Shown here one piece after another: positions 7,533 to 16,680 of a stretch of DNA of 64,000 nt. Both the position numbers and the translations under genes were made by a program. The stretch's first letter is position 1, and each line of letters begins with the position of its first letter. The stretch is from Betaproteobacteria bacterium (GTDB lineage: Bacteria; Pseudomonadota; Gammaproteobacteria; Burkholderiales; Usitatibacteraceae): the NCBI GenBank assembly GCA_016720855.1, contig JADKJU010000002.1, forward strand, positions 682,001 through 746,000, in the 5' to 3' direction. The notes under the pieces were generated by a model, which was not told where the DNA came from, did not search any database, and was given only the letters and a program-made list of their open reading frames with translations.

Positions 7533-10220
7533 ATGGCCACATCACTCGTGACACCCGACATGGCGCAGGACGTCGATCCGCAGGAGAGCCGGGAGTGGCT
7601 CGACTCCCTGGACTCGGTGCTGGAGCACGAGGGCGGCACGCGTGCCGACTATCTGCTCGACATGCTCGTCGACCACGCGCGGCGCTCGGGAACGCACCTG
7701 CCATTTCACCCGACCACTGCCTACGTCAACACCATTCCCCCCGCGCACGAGCGCCAAATGCCCGGCGATCCCGCGATGGAATGGCGCATCCGCTCGCTGA
7801 TCCGCTGGAACGCCCTCGCGATGGTGGTGCAGGCGAACCGGCACAACCCGGGGATCGGCGGCCATATCGCAAGCTTCGCCTCCGCCGCCACGCTGTACGA
7901 CGTGGGTTTCAATCACTTCTTTCGCGCGCCCAGTGATGCGCACGGGGGCGACCTCGTGTACTTGCAGGGGCACTCGGCGCCCGGATTCTACGCGCGGGCC
8001 TTCCTCGAGGGGCGGATCAGCGAGCAGCAGTTGCATGATTTTCGCCGGGAGGTCGGCGTGGATGGTCTCTCGTCGTATCCGCACCCCAGGCTGAAGCCGG
8101 ACTTCTGGCAGTTCTCCACGGTGTCGATGGGCCTCACGTCGCCGATGGCGATCTACCAGGCGCGCTTTCTGAAGTATCTGCACAACCGCGGCATCCTGGA
8201 TGCGGCGGACCGCAAGGTGTGGGCGTTCCTGGGCGACGGCGAGATGGACGAACCCGAATCGCTGGGCGCGATCACGCTCGCCTCGCGCGAACGGCTCGAC
8301 AACCTCATCTTCGTCATCAGCTGCAACCTCCAGCGTTTGGACGGACCGGTGCGCGGCAACGGCAAGATCATCCAGGAGCTCGAGGGGATCTTCCGCGGCG
8401 CGGGCTGGAACGTGATCAAGGTCATATGGGGCTCGTACTGGGACCCGCTGCTCGCACGCGACAGCAAGGGCCTGCTGCGCAAGCGCATGATGGAGTGCGT
8501 CGACGGCGAGTACCAGGCTTTCAAGGCCAAGGGCGGCGCGTACACCCGCGAACACTTCTTCGGAAAGTACCCGGAGCTGCGCGAGATGGTCGCCCATCTC
8601 ACCGACGAGGACATCTGGCGGCTCAATCGCGGCGGCCACGATCCGCACAAGGTCTATGCCGCCTACGCCGAGGCCGTGAAGCACGAGGGGCAGCCCACGG
8701 TCATCCTGGCCAAGACGGTCAAGGGCTACGGCATGGGCGAGGCGGGCGAAGGCCAGAACATCAGCCATCAGCAGAAGAAGATGGGTGAGGACGCCCTCAG
8801 GGCGTTTCGCGATCGCTTCAGCATTCCGATCAGTGACGAGGCGATTGTCGAGGCGCCCTTCTACCGGCCGCCGGATGACAGCCCGGAGATCCGCTACCTG
8901 CACGAGCGGCGCAAGGCGCTGGGCGGCTATTTGCCCAGCCGGCGGCGCGCCCACAAAGCGGTCATGGCGCCCGCGCTCGAGCAGTTCGAGGCGCAGCTCG
9001 CGGGCACGGGCGAGCGTGAAATCTCCACCACCATGGCCTTCGTGCGTATCCTCGCCGAGCTCCTGCGCGACAAGGCGATCGGCAAGTACGTCGTACCCAT
9101 CGTGCCCGATGAGGCACGCACCTTTGGCATGGAAGGATTGTTCCGCCAGATCGGCATCTACTCGGCGGCGGGCCAGCTCTACGAGCCGGTCGACGCGGGC
9201 CAGATCATGTTCTACAAGGAGACCAGGGACGGCCAGATCCTGCAGGAAGGCATCACCGAGGCGGGCTCGATGTGCTCGTTCATCGCCGCGGGCACCGCTT
9301 ACAGCAACCACGGGGTCAACATGATCCCCTTCTTCTGCTTCTACTCCATGTTCGGCTTTCAGCGCATGGGAGACTTCGCGTGGGCGGGCGCCGACATGTG
9401 CGTGCGCGGGTTCCTGATGGGCGGCACCGCGGGGCGCACAACGCTGGCAGGAGAGGGACTGCAGCACCAGGACGGACACAGCCAGGTGCTCTCAGCCAAC
9501 ATCCCCAACTGCATCTCCTATGACCCCACCTACGCCTACGAGCTGGCGGTCATCATCCAGGAAGGCCTGCGCCGCATGTTTCAGGAAAGGGAGGATGTCT
9601 TCTATTACGTCACGATGATGAATGAAAACTACCCGCACCCGGCCATGCCGGAAGGCGTCCGCGAGGGGATCCTGAAGGGGATGTATCTCCTGCGTGAAGG
9701 CGGTGCCAAGGGCAAGGAGAGGCCGCCGCGGGTACAGCTGCTGGGCTCGGGCACCATCCTGCGCGAGGTGCTCGCCGCGGCCGACCTGCTCGAGGGCGAC
9801 TTCGGAGTAGCCGCCGATGTCTGGAGCGTGACCAGCTTTACGGAGCTCTGCCGCGAGGGTACCGACGCAGAACGCTGGTCCATGCTGCACCCGGAGCAGC
9901 CGCGGCGGGCGAGCTACCTGGAGACCTGTCTTGCGCAACGCGCCGGGCCGGTCATCGCCGCCACCGACTACGTGCGCCTGTTCGCCAATCAGGTTCGCGC
10001 GCTCGTGCCGAGGCGCTACGTGGTGCTTGGCACCGACGGTTTCGGCCGCAGCGATACCCGCGAGCAGCTCAGGCACTTTTTCGAGGTGGATCGCCGTTAC
10101 GTGGTGATCGCAGCCCTCAAGGCGCTCGCCGATGACGGCGACGTACCCGCTGCGACGGTGACGGAGGCCATCAGGCGATACGGCGTCGATCCGGAGAAAC
10201 CGAATCCCGTGACGATGTGA
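7533..10220 (+). CDS. aceE: Pyruvate dehydrogenase E1 component, homodimeric type
   Basis: 895 residues, close to the 887 of E. coli AceE. The ATG at 7533 has GGAGG five bases upstream, better than the ATG at 7521. The thiamine diphosphate site is clear: GDGEMDEPES from residue 234, then SCNLQRLDGPVRGNGKI. The C-terminal half carries RTFGMEGLFRQIGIYS and AGRTTLAGEGLQHQDGHS as in AceE. It decarboxylates pyruvate and acetylates the lipoyl groups of E2. Unusually, no aceF or lpd gene is beside it, so it is either a second copy or relies on E2/E3 encoded elsewhere. About 290 bases lie between the glucoamylase stop and this start, with no convincing gene. The PAS gene overlaps its stop. Confidence 0.95.
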   Translation: MATSLVTPDMAQDVDPQESREWLDSLDSVLEHEGGTRADYLLDMLVDHARRSGTHLPFHPTTAYVNTIPPAHERQMPGDPAMEWRIRSLIRWNALAMVVQANRHNPGIGGHIASFASAATLYDVGFNHFFRAPSDAHGGDLVYLQGHSAPGFYARAFLEGRISEQQLHDFRREVGVDGLSSYPHPRLKPDFWQFSTVSMGLTSPMAIYQARFLKYLHNRGILDAADRKVWAFLGDGEMDEPESLGAITLASRERLDNLIFVISCNLQRLDGPVRGNGKIIQELEGIFRGAGWNVIKVIWGSYWDPLLARDSKGLLRKRMMECVDGEYQAFKAKGGAYTREHFFGKYPELREMVAHLTDEDIWRLNRGGHDPHKVYAAYAEAVKHEGQPTVILAKTVKGYGMGEAGEGQNISHQQKKMGEDALRAFRDRFSIPISDEAIVEAPFYRPPDDSPEIRYLHERRKALGGYLPSRRRAHKAVMAPALEQFEAQLAGTGEREISTTMAFVRILAELLRDKAIGKYVVPIVPDEARTFGMEGLFRQIGIYSAAGQLYEPVDAGQIMFYKETRDGQILQEGITEAGSMCSFIAAGTAYSNHGVNMIPFFCFYSMFGFQRMGDFAWAGADMCVRGFLMGGTAGRTTLAGEGLQHQDGHSQVLSANIPNCISYDPTYAYELAVIIQEGLRRMFQEREDVFYYVTMMNENYPHPAMPEGVREGILKGMYLLREGGAKGKERPPRVQLLGSGTILREVLAAADLLEGDFGVAADVWSVTSFTELCREGTDAERWSMLHPEQPRRASYLETCLAQRAGPVIAATDYVRLFANQVRALVPRRYVVLGTDGFGRSDTREQLRHFFEVDRRYVVIAALKALADDGDVPAATVTEAIRRYGVDPEKPNPVTM

Positions 10221-10666
10221 CCTCGGACATGACTCGTCCCCTGGATCAGGCCGGCGGCGATTTGTACCGGGCGCTCGTGGAGTGCGCAGCGGACGCAATC
10301 ATCTTTGCCGACCGCGAGGGACTGATACGGCTCTGGAATTCCGGTTCGGAGGCGCTTTTCGGCTACGCCGCGAGCGAAGTCATCGGCCAGAGCCTGGATA
10401 TCATCATTCCGGAGCGGCTGCGGCGCGCGCATTGGGACGGCTATCGCAGCGCGCTTGCGGCGGGACACACGCTGCACGGGCGCCACGCACTGCCGACGCG
10501 CTCGATGCACAGGAATGGCTCCAGGCTCTACGTCGAGCTCAGTTTCAGCGTCGTCAAGGACGCGCAGGGCACGGTGATCGGCGCCATGTCCATCGGACGC
10601 GACATCACCGCGCGATACCTGAAGGAGCACGAGCACAAGGCGCGTGCCGACGGATCCGGCGCGTGA
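10217..10666 (+). CDS. Single PAS-domain protein
   Basis: 149 residues. Start is GTG at 10217 overlapping the aceE stop, or ATG at 10229. One PAS fold fills the protein: LVECAADAIIFADREGLIRLWN, then GSEALFGYAASEVIGQ, ending in the PAC-like IGAMSIGRDITARYL. No kinase, cyclase or DNA-binding domain follows, so it would have to act through a partner. PAS domains bind heme, flavin or small ligands; the cofactor cannot be told here. Overlap with aceE suggests it is made together with the E1 enzyme, possibly as a redox or oxygen sensor for it (inference). Confidence 0.8.
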   Translation: MTSDMTRPLDQAGGDLYRALVECAADAIIFADREGLIRLWNSGSEALFGYAASEVIGQSLDIIIPERLRRAHWDGYRSALAAGHTLHGRHALPTRSMHRNGSRLYVELSFSVVKDAQGTVIGAMSIGRDITARYLKEHEHKARADGSGA

Positions 10667-10743
10667 CGATGGCGCGTTCGGGACATGCCCGGTGCGGGGA
10701 TCCCCCGGAAGGGCGGAGGGCGATGAGCTGCCCGGCCTCGATC

Positions 10744-11454
10744 CTAGTAGCCCGCGAACTCCTCGGTGCGGATGTTGTCTTCGTTGACCTTGAGGCCGAC
10801 CAATAGCTGACGCATCGCCTTGACCATCCCTTCGGGCCCGGACAGGTAGTAGATGGGCCGCGTCAGATCCGGCACGTACTTCTTCACCATCTCCGCGTCG
10901 ATTCCACCGCGTTCGCCTCGCCAGTCGCCGGGCGCCGAGTCGGCAATCGCCACGTAAGTGAAGTTCGGATTTTCCCCGGCCAATCGCTCGAAGTCGGCCT
11001 TGAACGGAAAATCGACCGGCGTGCGGCTGGCGTGCAGCAGCGTGATCCGGTGCGCGGTCCTGTCGTGCGTCGCCTGGGCGATCATGCTGCGCACCGGGGT
11101 GACGCCGATTCCGCCGATGATGAACACCGCGGGCGTGGTCTCGGTTTTATGCAGCGTGAAGTCGCCGTAGGGAGCATCGAGTTTCACTTCGGTACCGAGC
11201 GGCAAGTCCCTCAACACCCGTTTGAAAGCCGTATCGCGCATGCGTGTCGCGGCGACCAGGTCGGGCTCGTACGGGGCCTGCACCAGCGAGAAGCCCCGGG
11301 TATTGCCTTCCGCGTCCGTCTGCGGCGGGTCGATCAGCGTGAAATCGGCGAACTGGCCGGCACGAAAGTCAAAGCCCTCCGGTTTGGCGAAATGAAATGC
11401 CATGGTTTCGCGTGCGACCGTCTCTTTCCTGATCAACTTTACCTTTGCGAGCAT
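10744..11454 (-). CDS. FAD/NAD(P)-binding ferredoxin reductase-like oxidoreductase
   Basis: 236 residues with the two-domain ferredoxin-NADP reductase fold. FAD domain: FRAGQFADFTL and RGFSLVQAP (the usual RxYS-like flavin motif). NAD(P) domain: FIIGGIGVTPVRSMI, and near the C-terminus YYLSGPEGMVKAM. There is no 2Fe-2S cysteine motif, so it would need a separate electron partner. It is the last gene of a minus-strand trio, 3 bases after the cupredoxin gene, which suggests that the cupredoxin or another carrier is its partner (inference). Confidence 0.87.
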   Translation of the reverse strand: MLAKVKLIRKETVARETMAFHFAKPEGFDFRAGQFADFTLIDPPQTDAEGNTRGFSLVQAPYEPDLVAATRMRDTAFKRVLRDLPLGTEVKLDAPYGDFTLHKTETTPAVFIIGGIGVTPVRSMIAQATHDRTAHRITLLHASRTPVDFPFKADFERLAGENPNFTYVAIADSAPGDWRGERGGIDAEMVKKYVPDLTRPIYYLSGPEGMVKAMRQLLVGLKVNEDNIRTEEFAGY

Positions 11455-11457
11455 GAA

Positions 11458-12024
11458 TCACCTCTCGTGTTGTAACTGCGGGGTTCTGACCGCGCCCTTT
11501 TCCATGATCAACCGGATGGCGGGAAAGGCCTTCTGCGCGACTTCGGGCACCGGCTTCCAGCGCCTGTCCGGCGCATAGCCGAAGGGCTGCGTCCCGGGCC
11601 CGTCCCCGGGCGTGCCGACGACAATGCGACCCACCATGCCGGCGGCTTCGTGCGGTTGACAGAAATAATCGTAGACACCGGGCAGGGAGAATGTGTGCTC
11701 GAACGTCGAACCCTTGGCCGGATATTGGGCGAGCAGGATGCCCGAATCCCACGATTGCGCCCGGTCAGGGATGCGCCGCTCGTGATTGCCGTTGCGCGGG
11801 TCATACGCCGTTGTGGAATGGTATCCATCGACCTGTACCCAGCGCACGGTATCACCCGGCTGGATGTGAAGGCCGATCGGATCAAAATAGACCCGCGAGC
11901 CGTCTTTCGACATGACCGCACGCACATCGAAGGTGCGAGCCGCGGCTGCGGAGCCGGTCAGCAGCGCCGCCAGCAGCACAAGCAACCCATATCGACCGAT
12001 AGGCCCCCGACGGCGCTCAATCAT
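11458..12024 (-). CDS. Exported cupredoxin (plastocyanin/azurin-like) protein
   Basis: 188 residues with a signal peptide (hydrophobic 12-28, cut after an Ala-rich stretch). A complete type 1 copper site is visible: His69 in DGYHSTTAY, and Cys122, His125 and Met130 in YFCQPHEAAGM. The fold is preceded by the usual GDTVRWV strand. A tail of about 50 residues follows the copper loop, longer than in simple plastocyanins. Role: periplasmic single-electron carrier or copper binding protein. It sits between a small exported protein and an FAD reductase in one apparent operon. Confidence 0.85.
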   Translation of the reverse strand: MIERRRGPIGRYGLLVLLAALLTGSAAAARTFDVRAVMSKDGSRVYFDPIGLHIQPGDTVRWVQVDGYHSTTAYDPRNGNHERRIPDRAQSWDSGILLAQYPAKGSTFEHTFSLPGVYDYFCQPHEAAGMVGRIVVGTPGDGPGTQPFGYAPDRRWKPVPEVAQKAFPAIRLIMEKGAVRTPQLQHER

Positions 12025-12066
12025 GGCGTGACATGCCGTGCAGATATCGTCGAAAGCCGGTCGGCC

Positions 12067-12504
12067 CTATTTGAGATCAGTGTCCTGCCGATGCTTGGTA
12101 ATCAGCCACTCGATCACGTGGTAGTGAGGCTCTTCGACTCCGGGATGGCCGGGGTTGTAAACGAAATCGGTGTGATCGATTTTCAGATTGCCGAGCTTGT
12201 GCCCCATGTTTTCGTAATTCTTGTGGCCATTGAGGTCTTTCAGGGGCACCATGTAGACGACGTTGGCCAGGTGGCCCTTCTTGTCGTAACCCAGAAACGG
12301 CCCGATCGGCAGCGTGGCCGGATCGACGTACAGCACCCCCAGTCCGGGCAGATACTCCGGAAGCGTGACGAGCGTACTGACTTTCTTGAAGGCGGCGGGC
12401 GGCGTGGTATGGATATCCGCCGCGGCAGACACTCCGGTGATGGCGACCAGACACAGCGCCGACACAGCGCCCAAGACGAACCGATAAACGCGATTCATGG
12501 CCAT
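12067..12504 (-). CDS. Small exported protein of unknown function (possibly DUF5602/TTHB210-like)
   Basis: 145 residues with a clear signal peptide (about 1-28, ending SAAAD). The mature part has the segment LPIGPFLGYDKKGHLANVVYMV and a C-terminal His-rich patch EPHYHVIEW, which could bind a metal. The layout recalls exported TTHB210-like (DUF5602) proteins, but I cannot confirm this without a profile search. First gene of the minus-strand trio with the cupredoxin and the FAD reductase; a 42-base gap separates it from the cupredoxin gene. Confidence 0.7.
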   Translation of the reverse strand: MAMNRVYRFVLGAVSALCLVAITGVSAAADIHTTPPAAFKKVSTLVTLPEYLPGLGVLYVDPATLPIGPFLGYDKKGHLANVVYMVPLKDLNGHKNYENMGHKLGNLKIDHTDFVYNPGHPGVEEPHYHVIEWLITKHRQDTDLK

Positions 12505-12617
12505 TTCCCCCTGCGTAGTTGGAATAAGACATGCAAGCGACGAATTTGACGCCTCACTCTATCTTCACCAGCATTCATTTCGCTGTCGGGCTTTCATGAC
12601 AGTTTCTGTCGGATTTC

Positions 12618-13736
12618 ATGGAGACCCTCCGGATAGCGGGCAGCGGCTCCGTCCAGGCTGGCGAGAACTCAACCGTTACGCCGGAAATGGCCCAGGCGCC
12701 GCTGGCTGATCGCCGCAGCGCTCTCGCCGTATTCGCTCTCGTGTCGGCGCTCGGCCTGATCGTCCTGGATCTGTCTACCTGGGCTCCGCTAGACGTGGCC
12801 TCGATCTATGGCCTGCCTTTGATGCTTGCCGGCGCCACGCGTGATCGAAGGGTGCTATGGATCTTCACGGTGTTGCTCATCGTTGCGACTCTCGTCGTAT
12901 ATGCCCTGCAGTTCGGACCGGGCTCGCATACGCTGCGGGAGCCTGTCTTCTACAACCGGCTGCTCGACGTCGTGTCATTGCTGGCCATGACAGGTCTGCT
13001 GCATATCTGGATCACTTCGATACGCACGAGCGAAGCTCGCGCACGGTTGATCAAAGCCCAGGACGAGAGGCTCGAGGCAGCCAGACTTTCCCATAGGCTG
13101 GTCGAGGTGCAGGAAACCGAGCGGCGCGCGCTCGCCAATCAACTCCACGACCTGGTCGGACAGAAGCTGACCGCGCTCGGCATCAACTTGGAGATCATGA
13201 AAGCGCCATCGGGACCGCCGGACGCGACGAAGGACAACGCGCGGCTGGAGGATTCGGCGAAACTGGTGCAGGAGACGATCGAAAGCATCCGCAATGTGAT
13301 GGCCGAACTCAGCCCTGCGGTGCTGGGCGACTTCGGCCTTGCGCCGGCGCTGCGCTGGTACGCCGAACAGTTCAACAAGCGCACGGGGGTGGCCATTTCG
13401 GTGCAAGAGCAAGGGCAGGCGCGCCGGCTGGCGGCGCGCGCGGAAGAGGAGTTGTTTCGCATCGCCCAGGAGGCGCTCGCGAACGTGACCAAGCACGCCC
13501 GGGCCCGGGAAATCGTGGTGACATTGGAGTTCATGCCGCGGGACATCCGCCTGAGCATCGCGGATGACGGGTGCGGATTCGACGCGACGGCGCCTCAAGA
13601 GCCTTCGCGGGACGATGGCTGGGGGTTGATGATCATGCGCGAGCGGGCGGCGACGGTGGGCGGGCAATTCGAGGTGGAGTCGGCGCCAGGGCGCGGGACG
13701 CGAGTCAGCGTCATCTTGAGGAGTGATGCCCCATGA
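12618..13736 (+). CDS. Membrane histidine kinase, NarX/DegS class (HisKA_3)
   Basis: 372 residues. Four membrane helices (about 35-52, 60-74, 79-97, 115-132) with short loops and no large periplasmic sensor. Then a coiled region, the dimerisation/phosphotransfer helix with His177 (ANQLHDLVGQKL), and an HATPase domain: NVTKHARAR, ADDGCGFD, GWGLMIMRERAATVGG. Autophosphorylates on His and passes the phosphate to the regulator encoded next, whose ATG overlaps this stop. Signal likely sensed in the membrane. A later ATG at 12687 is possible but the longer form has nothing against it. Confidence 0.9.
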   Translation: METLRIAGSGSVQAGENSTVTPEMAQAPLADRRSALAVFALVSALGLIVLDLSTWAPLDVASIYGLPLMLAGATRDRRVLWIFTVLLIVATLVVYALQFGPGSHTLREPVFYNRLLDVVSLLAMTGLLHIWITSIRTSEARARLIKAQDERLEAARLSHRLVEVQETERRALANQLHDLVGQKLTALGINLEIMKAPSGPPDATKDNARLEDSAKLVQETIESIRNVMAELSPAVLGDFGLAPALRWYAEQFNKRTGVAISVQEQGQARRLAARAEEELFRIAQEALANVTKHARAREIVVTLEFMPRDIRLSIADDGCGFDATAPQEPSRDDGWGLMIMRERAATVGGQFEVESAPGRGTRVSVILRSDAP

Positions 13737-14374
13737 TCAGGGTGCTGCTGGCGGACGATCACGCGGTGGTGCGCGACGGCCTGCGAGCCCTGCTGGAAGC
13801 GCAGCAGGACATCGAAGTGGTGGGGGATGCAGCGAACGGACGCGAAGCCCTGCGCCGGACAAAGCAACTGCAGCCGGACGTGGTCGTCATGGATATCGGC
13901 ATGCCCGAGATCAACGGAATCGAGGCGACGCAGCTCATGCACGATGCGTGTCCCTCGACGCGGGTGCTGATCCTGTCGATGCATTCGACCACCGAGCACA
14001 TCTTTCGCGCGCTGCAGGCGGGAGCGAAGGGCTATTTGCTGAAGGATGCCGCCGGCCACGAGGTGGTGGACGCCGTGCGCACCGTGCATCAGGGGCTGCG
14101 CTACCTCGGCCGCAGGATCACTGCCACCGTGGTCGACGATTACATCGCCGAACGCCGCCAATCAAGCCCCCTGGAAGGCCTGAGCCGGCGCGAGCGACAG
14201 ATCCTGCAATTGGTGGCGGAGGGGAAAACGAGCGCCGAGGTCGCGACGATGCTTTTTCTGTCGCCGAAGACGGTCGACACCTATCGCAGCCGGATGATGC
14301 ACAAGCTCGGTATTACCGACCTGCCCGGCCTGGTCAAGTTCGCCATCCAGCACGGGGTGACGCAGCTCGACTAG
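13733..14374 (+). CDS. NarL/FixJ-family response regulator
   Basis: 213 residues. Receiver domain with acidic pair Asp8/Asp9, phosphoacceptor Asp54 (VVMDIGMPE) and the conserved Lys in GYLLKDA near 104-108. A LuxR-type helix-turn-helix follows (about 147-205): LSRREREILQL-like start, SAEVATMLFLSPKTVDTYRSR. It is the cognate partner of the kinase that it overlaps by 4 bases (ATGA). Targets are not evident; the nearest downstream genes are the nitrobindin-like protein and glgC. Confidence 0.93.
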   Translation: MIRVLLADDHAVVRDGLRALLEAQQDIEVVGDAANGREALRRTKQLQPDVVVMDIGMPEINGIEATQLMHDACPSTRVLILSMHSTTEHIFRALQAGAKGYLLKDAAGHEVVDAVRTVHQGLRYLGRRITATVVDDYIAERRQSSPLEGLSRRERQILQLVAEGKTSAEVATMLFLSPKTVDTYRSRMMHKLGITDLPGLVKFAIQHGVTQLD

Positions 14375-14646
14375 GCGCTCGCAGCGTTCTGCTGCGTCGG
14401 GACCACCGCTGCAGGAGAACCCGGCGCGAAACCGGGCATCAAGGATCCCTCACAGGAAGTGTCGACGTTCCCCGGCACCGTCGCGGACGATCCGACATCA
14501 CACTCCTGCAAACGCGTCTGCCAGTACGGCGACGCGGGTCTGCGCGCTCGATGAACCACCCGATCGAAACACGCCGTCTCACCGCGAGTCTCCGAAGTGC
14601 GGAGAGCGTGGCTCTTCGAGACGCCTCATCAGAAGAAGGAAGCAAT

Positions 14647-15255
14647 ATGGACAATCTTCAGGAAATCGGCGCCAACCTGGTTGGCCTCGGCCCTCTGGCC
14701 GGTTTGGTCGGTGTCTGGGAGGGAAGCGACGGCACGGATATCTCCCCGGGCAAGCCTGACCGGAAGGTGAACGACACCGAAAGGAGCTATCGCGAGCGGT
14801 GGGCATTTGAAGTGATCAGCCCGGCGGTGGAAAACCATGATCAGAAGCTGCGCCAGGTGGTCTGCGATACCAATGCCTGGCGCGGAACCCGATCCACGGC
14901 GGGCAAGGAGGCGGGAGAAGCCTTCCACGCGCAAAGGGGTTACTGGATTTGGGATGCCGCCACCAAGATGGTGCTGAACTCGTTCAGCGTGCCGCGCGGT
15001 ATCGTCATCAACGCCGGCGGCACGGCGGAACCCGACGCGACATGTTTTGAGCTTGTGGCGCAAGCAGGATCGGAGACCTACGGCATTTGCCAGAATCCCT
15101 ACCTGCTCGAGAACTTCAAGGTGGTGCGCTACAGCCTCAAGCTCACGCTGAACCGGGACGGCAGCTTCGACTACGAGCAAGACACCCAGCTCGAGATCAA
15201 GGGTCGCGGACTGCTCCACCATACCGACGCCAACCACCTCAAGCGCAAATCCTGA
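14647..15255 (+). CDS. FABP/nitrobindin-like beta-barrel protein
   Basis: 202 residues, ATG with GAAGGAAG upstream. The N-terminal LAGLVGVWEGSDGTD resembles the GxWxGxG start of the heme-binding nitrobindin/FABP-like barrels. Alternating strands follow (GYWIWDAATKMVLNSFSVPRG), and the C-terminal LHHTDANHLKR holds candidate heme-ligand histidines. Nitrobindins bind heme and react with nitrogen oxides; with a NO reductase 5 kb away that would fit, but the assignment is by pattern only. The 272 bases upstream hold no other gene that I can support. Confidence 0.6.
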   Translation: MDNLQEIGANLVGLGPLAGLVGVWEGSDGTDISPGKPDRKVNDTERSYRERWAFEVISPAVENHDQKLRQVVCDTNAWRGTRSTAGKEAGEAFHAQRGYWIWDAATKMVLNSFSVPRGIVINAGGTAEPDATCFELVAQAGSETYGICQNPYLLENFKVVRYSLKLTLNRDGSFDYEQDTQLEIKGRGLLHHTDANHLKRKS

Positions 15256-15508
15256 GCATCGGTCAAGCGGAGCATCAAGGATTCCTGACCGAGACTGTCG
15301 GAGATTCCCGATAGCCCGGCAATCGGGCCGGTATGACACTGCTTTCACCGAGGGATTGCTGCGTCGCCATTTTCCGCCTCCCGCAGCGACGCCGCGCGGG
15401 CTCTGCGCAAGTGCGATGATTCGCGGGGGCGTGCTTTTCGGGAAACTTCGGCGCATGGACAAGGTTTCCCGTATTCGATCTGGGCATGTTCCCAGCCAAG
15501 GAGCGATC

Positions 15509-16498
15509 GTGGCGACATCGAAAAGGATCCTTGCGTTAGTGCTCGCGGGTGGACAGGGTACGCGCCTGCGCCCGCTGACGAACGAGGATGCGAAGCCGGC
15601 ACTGCCGTTTGCAGACGGCCATCGCATCGTGGATTTCGTCCTGAGCAATCTCGTCAACTCGCGGATTTCACCCATCTACGTTCTGGCGCAGTACAAGCCG
15701 CACTCGCTGATCCAGCACCTGAGCATGTGCTGGGGTCTGTCTTCCCTCGACGAGAATCGTTCGTTGGAGGTCATTCTTCCCGGCAGGGGGAGCAACGCCA
15801 GCGGCTATCGAGGCACCGCGGATGCGGTCAATCAGAACCTGCATCTGATCGAACGGCATGAGCCCGACCTGGTGGCCGTGTTCGCGGCCGATCACGTCTA
15901 TCGCATGAACATCCGGCAAATGGTCGAGTTTCACGAACTGCGCCAGGCGGACGTGACCGTCGCCGCGGTCCCCGTCCCGCTGGAGAGGGCATCGTCCTTC
16001 GGGATCATCGGCGCCGATGCCGACGGGCGCATACGCGAGTTCCAGGAAAAGCCGCAGCGTCCCAATACGATGCCGCTCAGGCACGACTACGCCTATGCCT
16101 CGATGGGGAATTACCTGTTCATGCCGGAAGCGCTGATCGAGGGGCTGCGCCAGGCGGACGCGCTCGGCGAGTATGATTTCGGCCGGCATGTGTTGCCGCG
16201 CTTCGTGCAGAGCCATCGGACCTACGCGTACGATTTCGCCACCAACAGGGTGCCGGGCATCGAGCGCGACGAGGAGTCCGCCTACTGGCGCGACATCGGT
16301 ACGGTCGAGGCCTACCAGGCGGCGCTCTCCGATGTCGCCGGCCCGAAGCCGCGCTTCCGGCTGTGGAACACCGAGTGGCCGATCCGGGGCAACGCCGCCG
16401 AGGCGGTTGCGGGCTGTGCGCTCCGGACCATGGCAGCGCCCATGCTGCAACCGCCCAGGCAAGCAGCGGCGTGTGCCCACATTGCCGGCTGCGAATAG
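15509..16498 (+). CDS. glgC: Short glucose-1-phosphate adenylyltransferase (GlgC lacking the C-terminal beta-helix)
   Basis: 329 residues from GTG 15509, which has AAGGAG five bases upstream; longer in-frame starts lack such a site. The nucleotidyltransferase domain is complete: ALVLAGGQGTRLRPLT, KPALPFADGHRIVDF, GTADAVNQN, DHVYRMN, FQEKPQ, and YWRDIGTVEAY. It makes ADP-glucose from glucose-1-phosphate and ATP for glycogen synthesis. Normal GlgC is about 420-430 residues; here the protein diverges right after NTEWPIRG and stops, so the left-handed beta-helix that carries oligomer and allosteric contacts is absent. None of the other frames downstream encodes it, so this is a real truncation rather than a simple frameshift. 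Confidence 0.85.
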   Translation: MATSKRILALVLAGGQGTRLRPLTNEDAKPALPFADGHRIVDFVLSNLVNSRISPIYVLAQYKPHSLIQHLSMCWGLSSLDENRSLEVILPGRGSNASGYRGTADAVNQNLHLIERHEPDLVAVFAADHVYRMNIRQMVEFHELRQADVTVAAVPVPLERASSFGIIGADADGRIREFQEKPQRPNTMPLRHDYAYASMGNYLFMPEALIEGLRQADALGEYDFGRHVLPRFVQSHRTYAYDFATNRVPGIERDEESAYWRDIGTVEAYQAALSDVAGPKPRFRLWNTEWPIRGNAAEAVAGCALRTMAAPMLQPPRQAAACAHIAGCE

Positions 16499-16680
16499 GG
16501 GTGACACGGGAATATCGCGGGCGGAGGCTTCGGCTGCGGGGAATCGGCACAACCCGTGTCAAGAATCTCCTACCCGACGCGTCAGGACTTCCCTGTACCG
16601 GAACCGCTGGCGAAATGCCATTGTCACCGAACCCCCGCGAGGCTCACGGGCAACCGGTTTCAGCAATGGAGACGACCATC

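Noticed and set aside
7246..7551. Possible small gene between glucoamylase and aceE
   Set aside because: No ribosome site, compositionally odd translation, and it runs into the aceE start.
7542..9479. Long minus-strand open frame opposite aceE (645 codons)
   Set aside because: It is a mirror of a GC-rich coding strand; its translation has no fold signature, and aceE is certain.
16363..16680. Frameshifted remainder of glgC
   Set aside because: None of the three forward frames after the stop shows beta-helix hexapeptides, so a plain frameshift does not explain the short protein.
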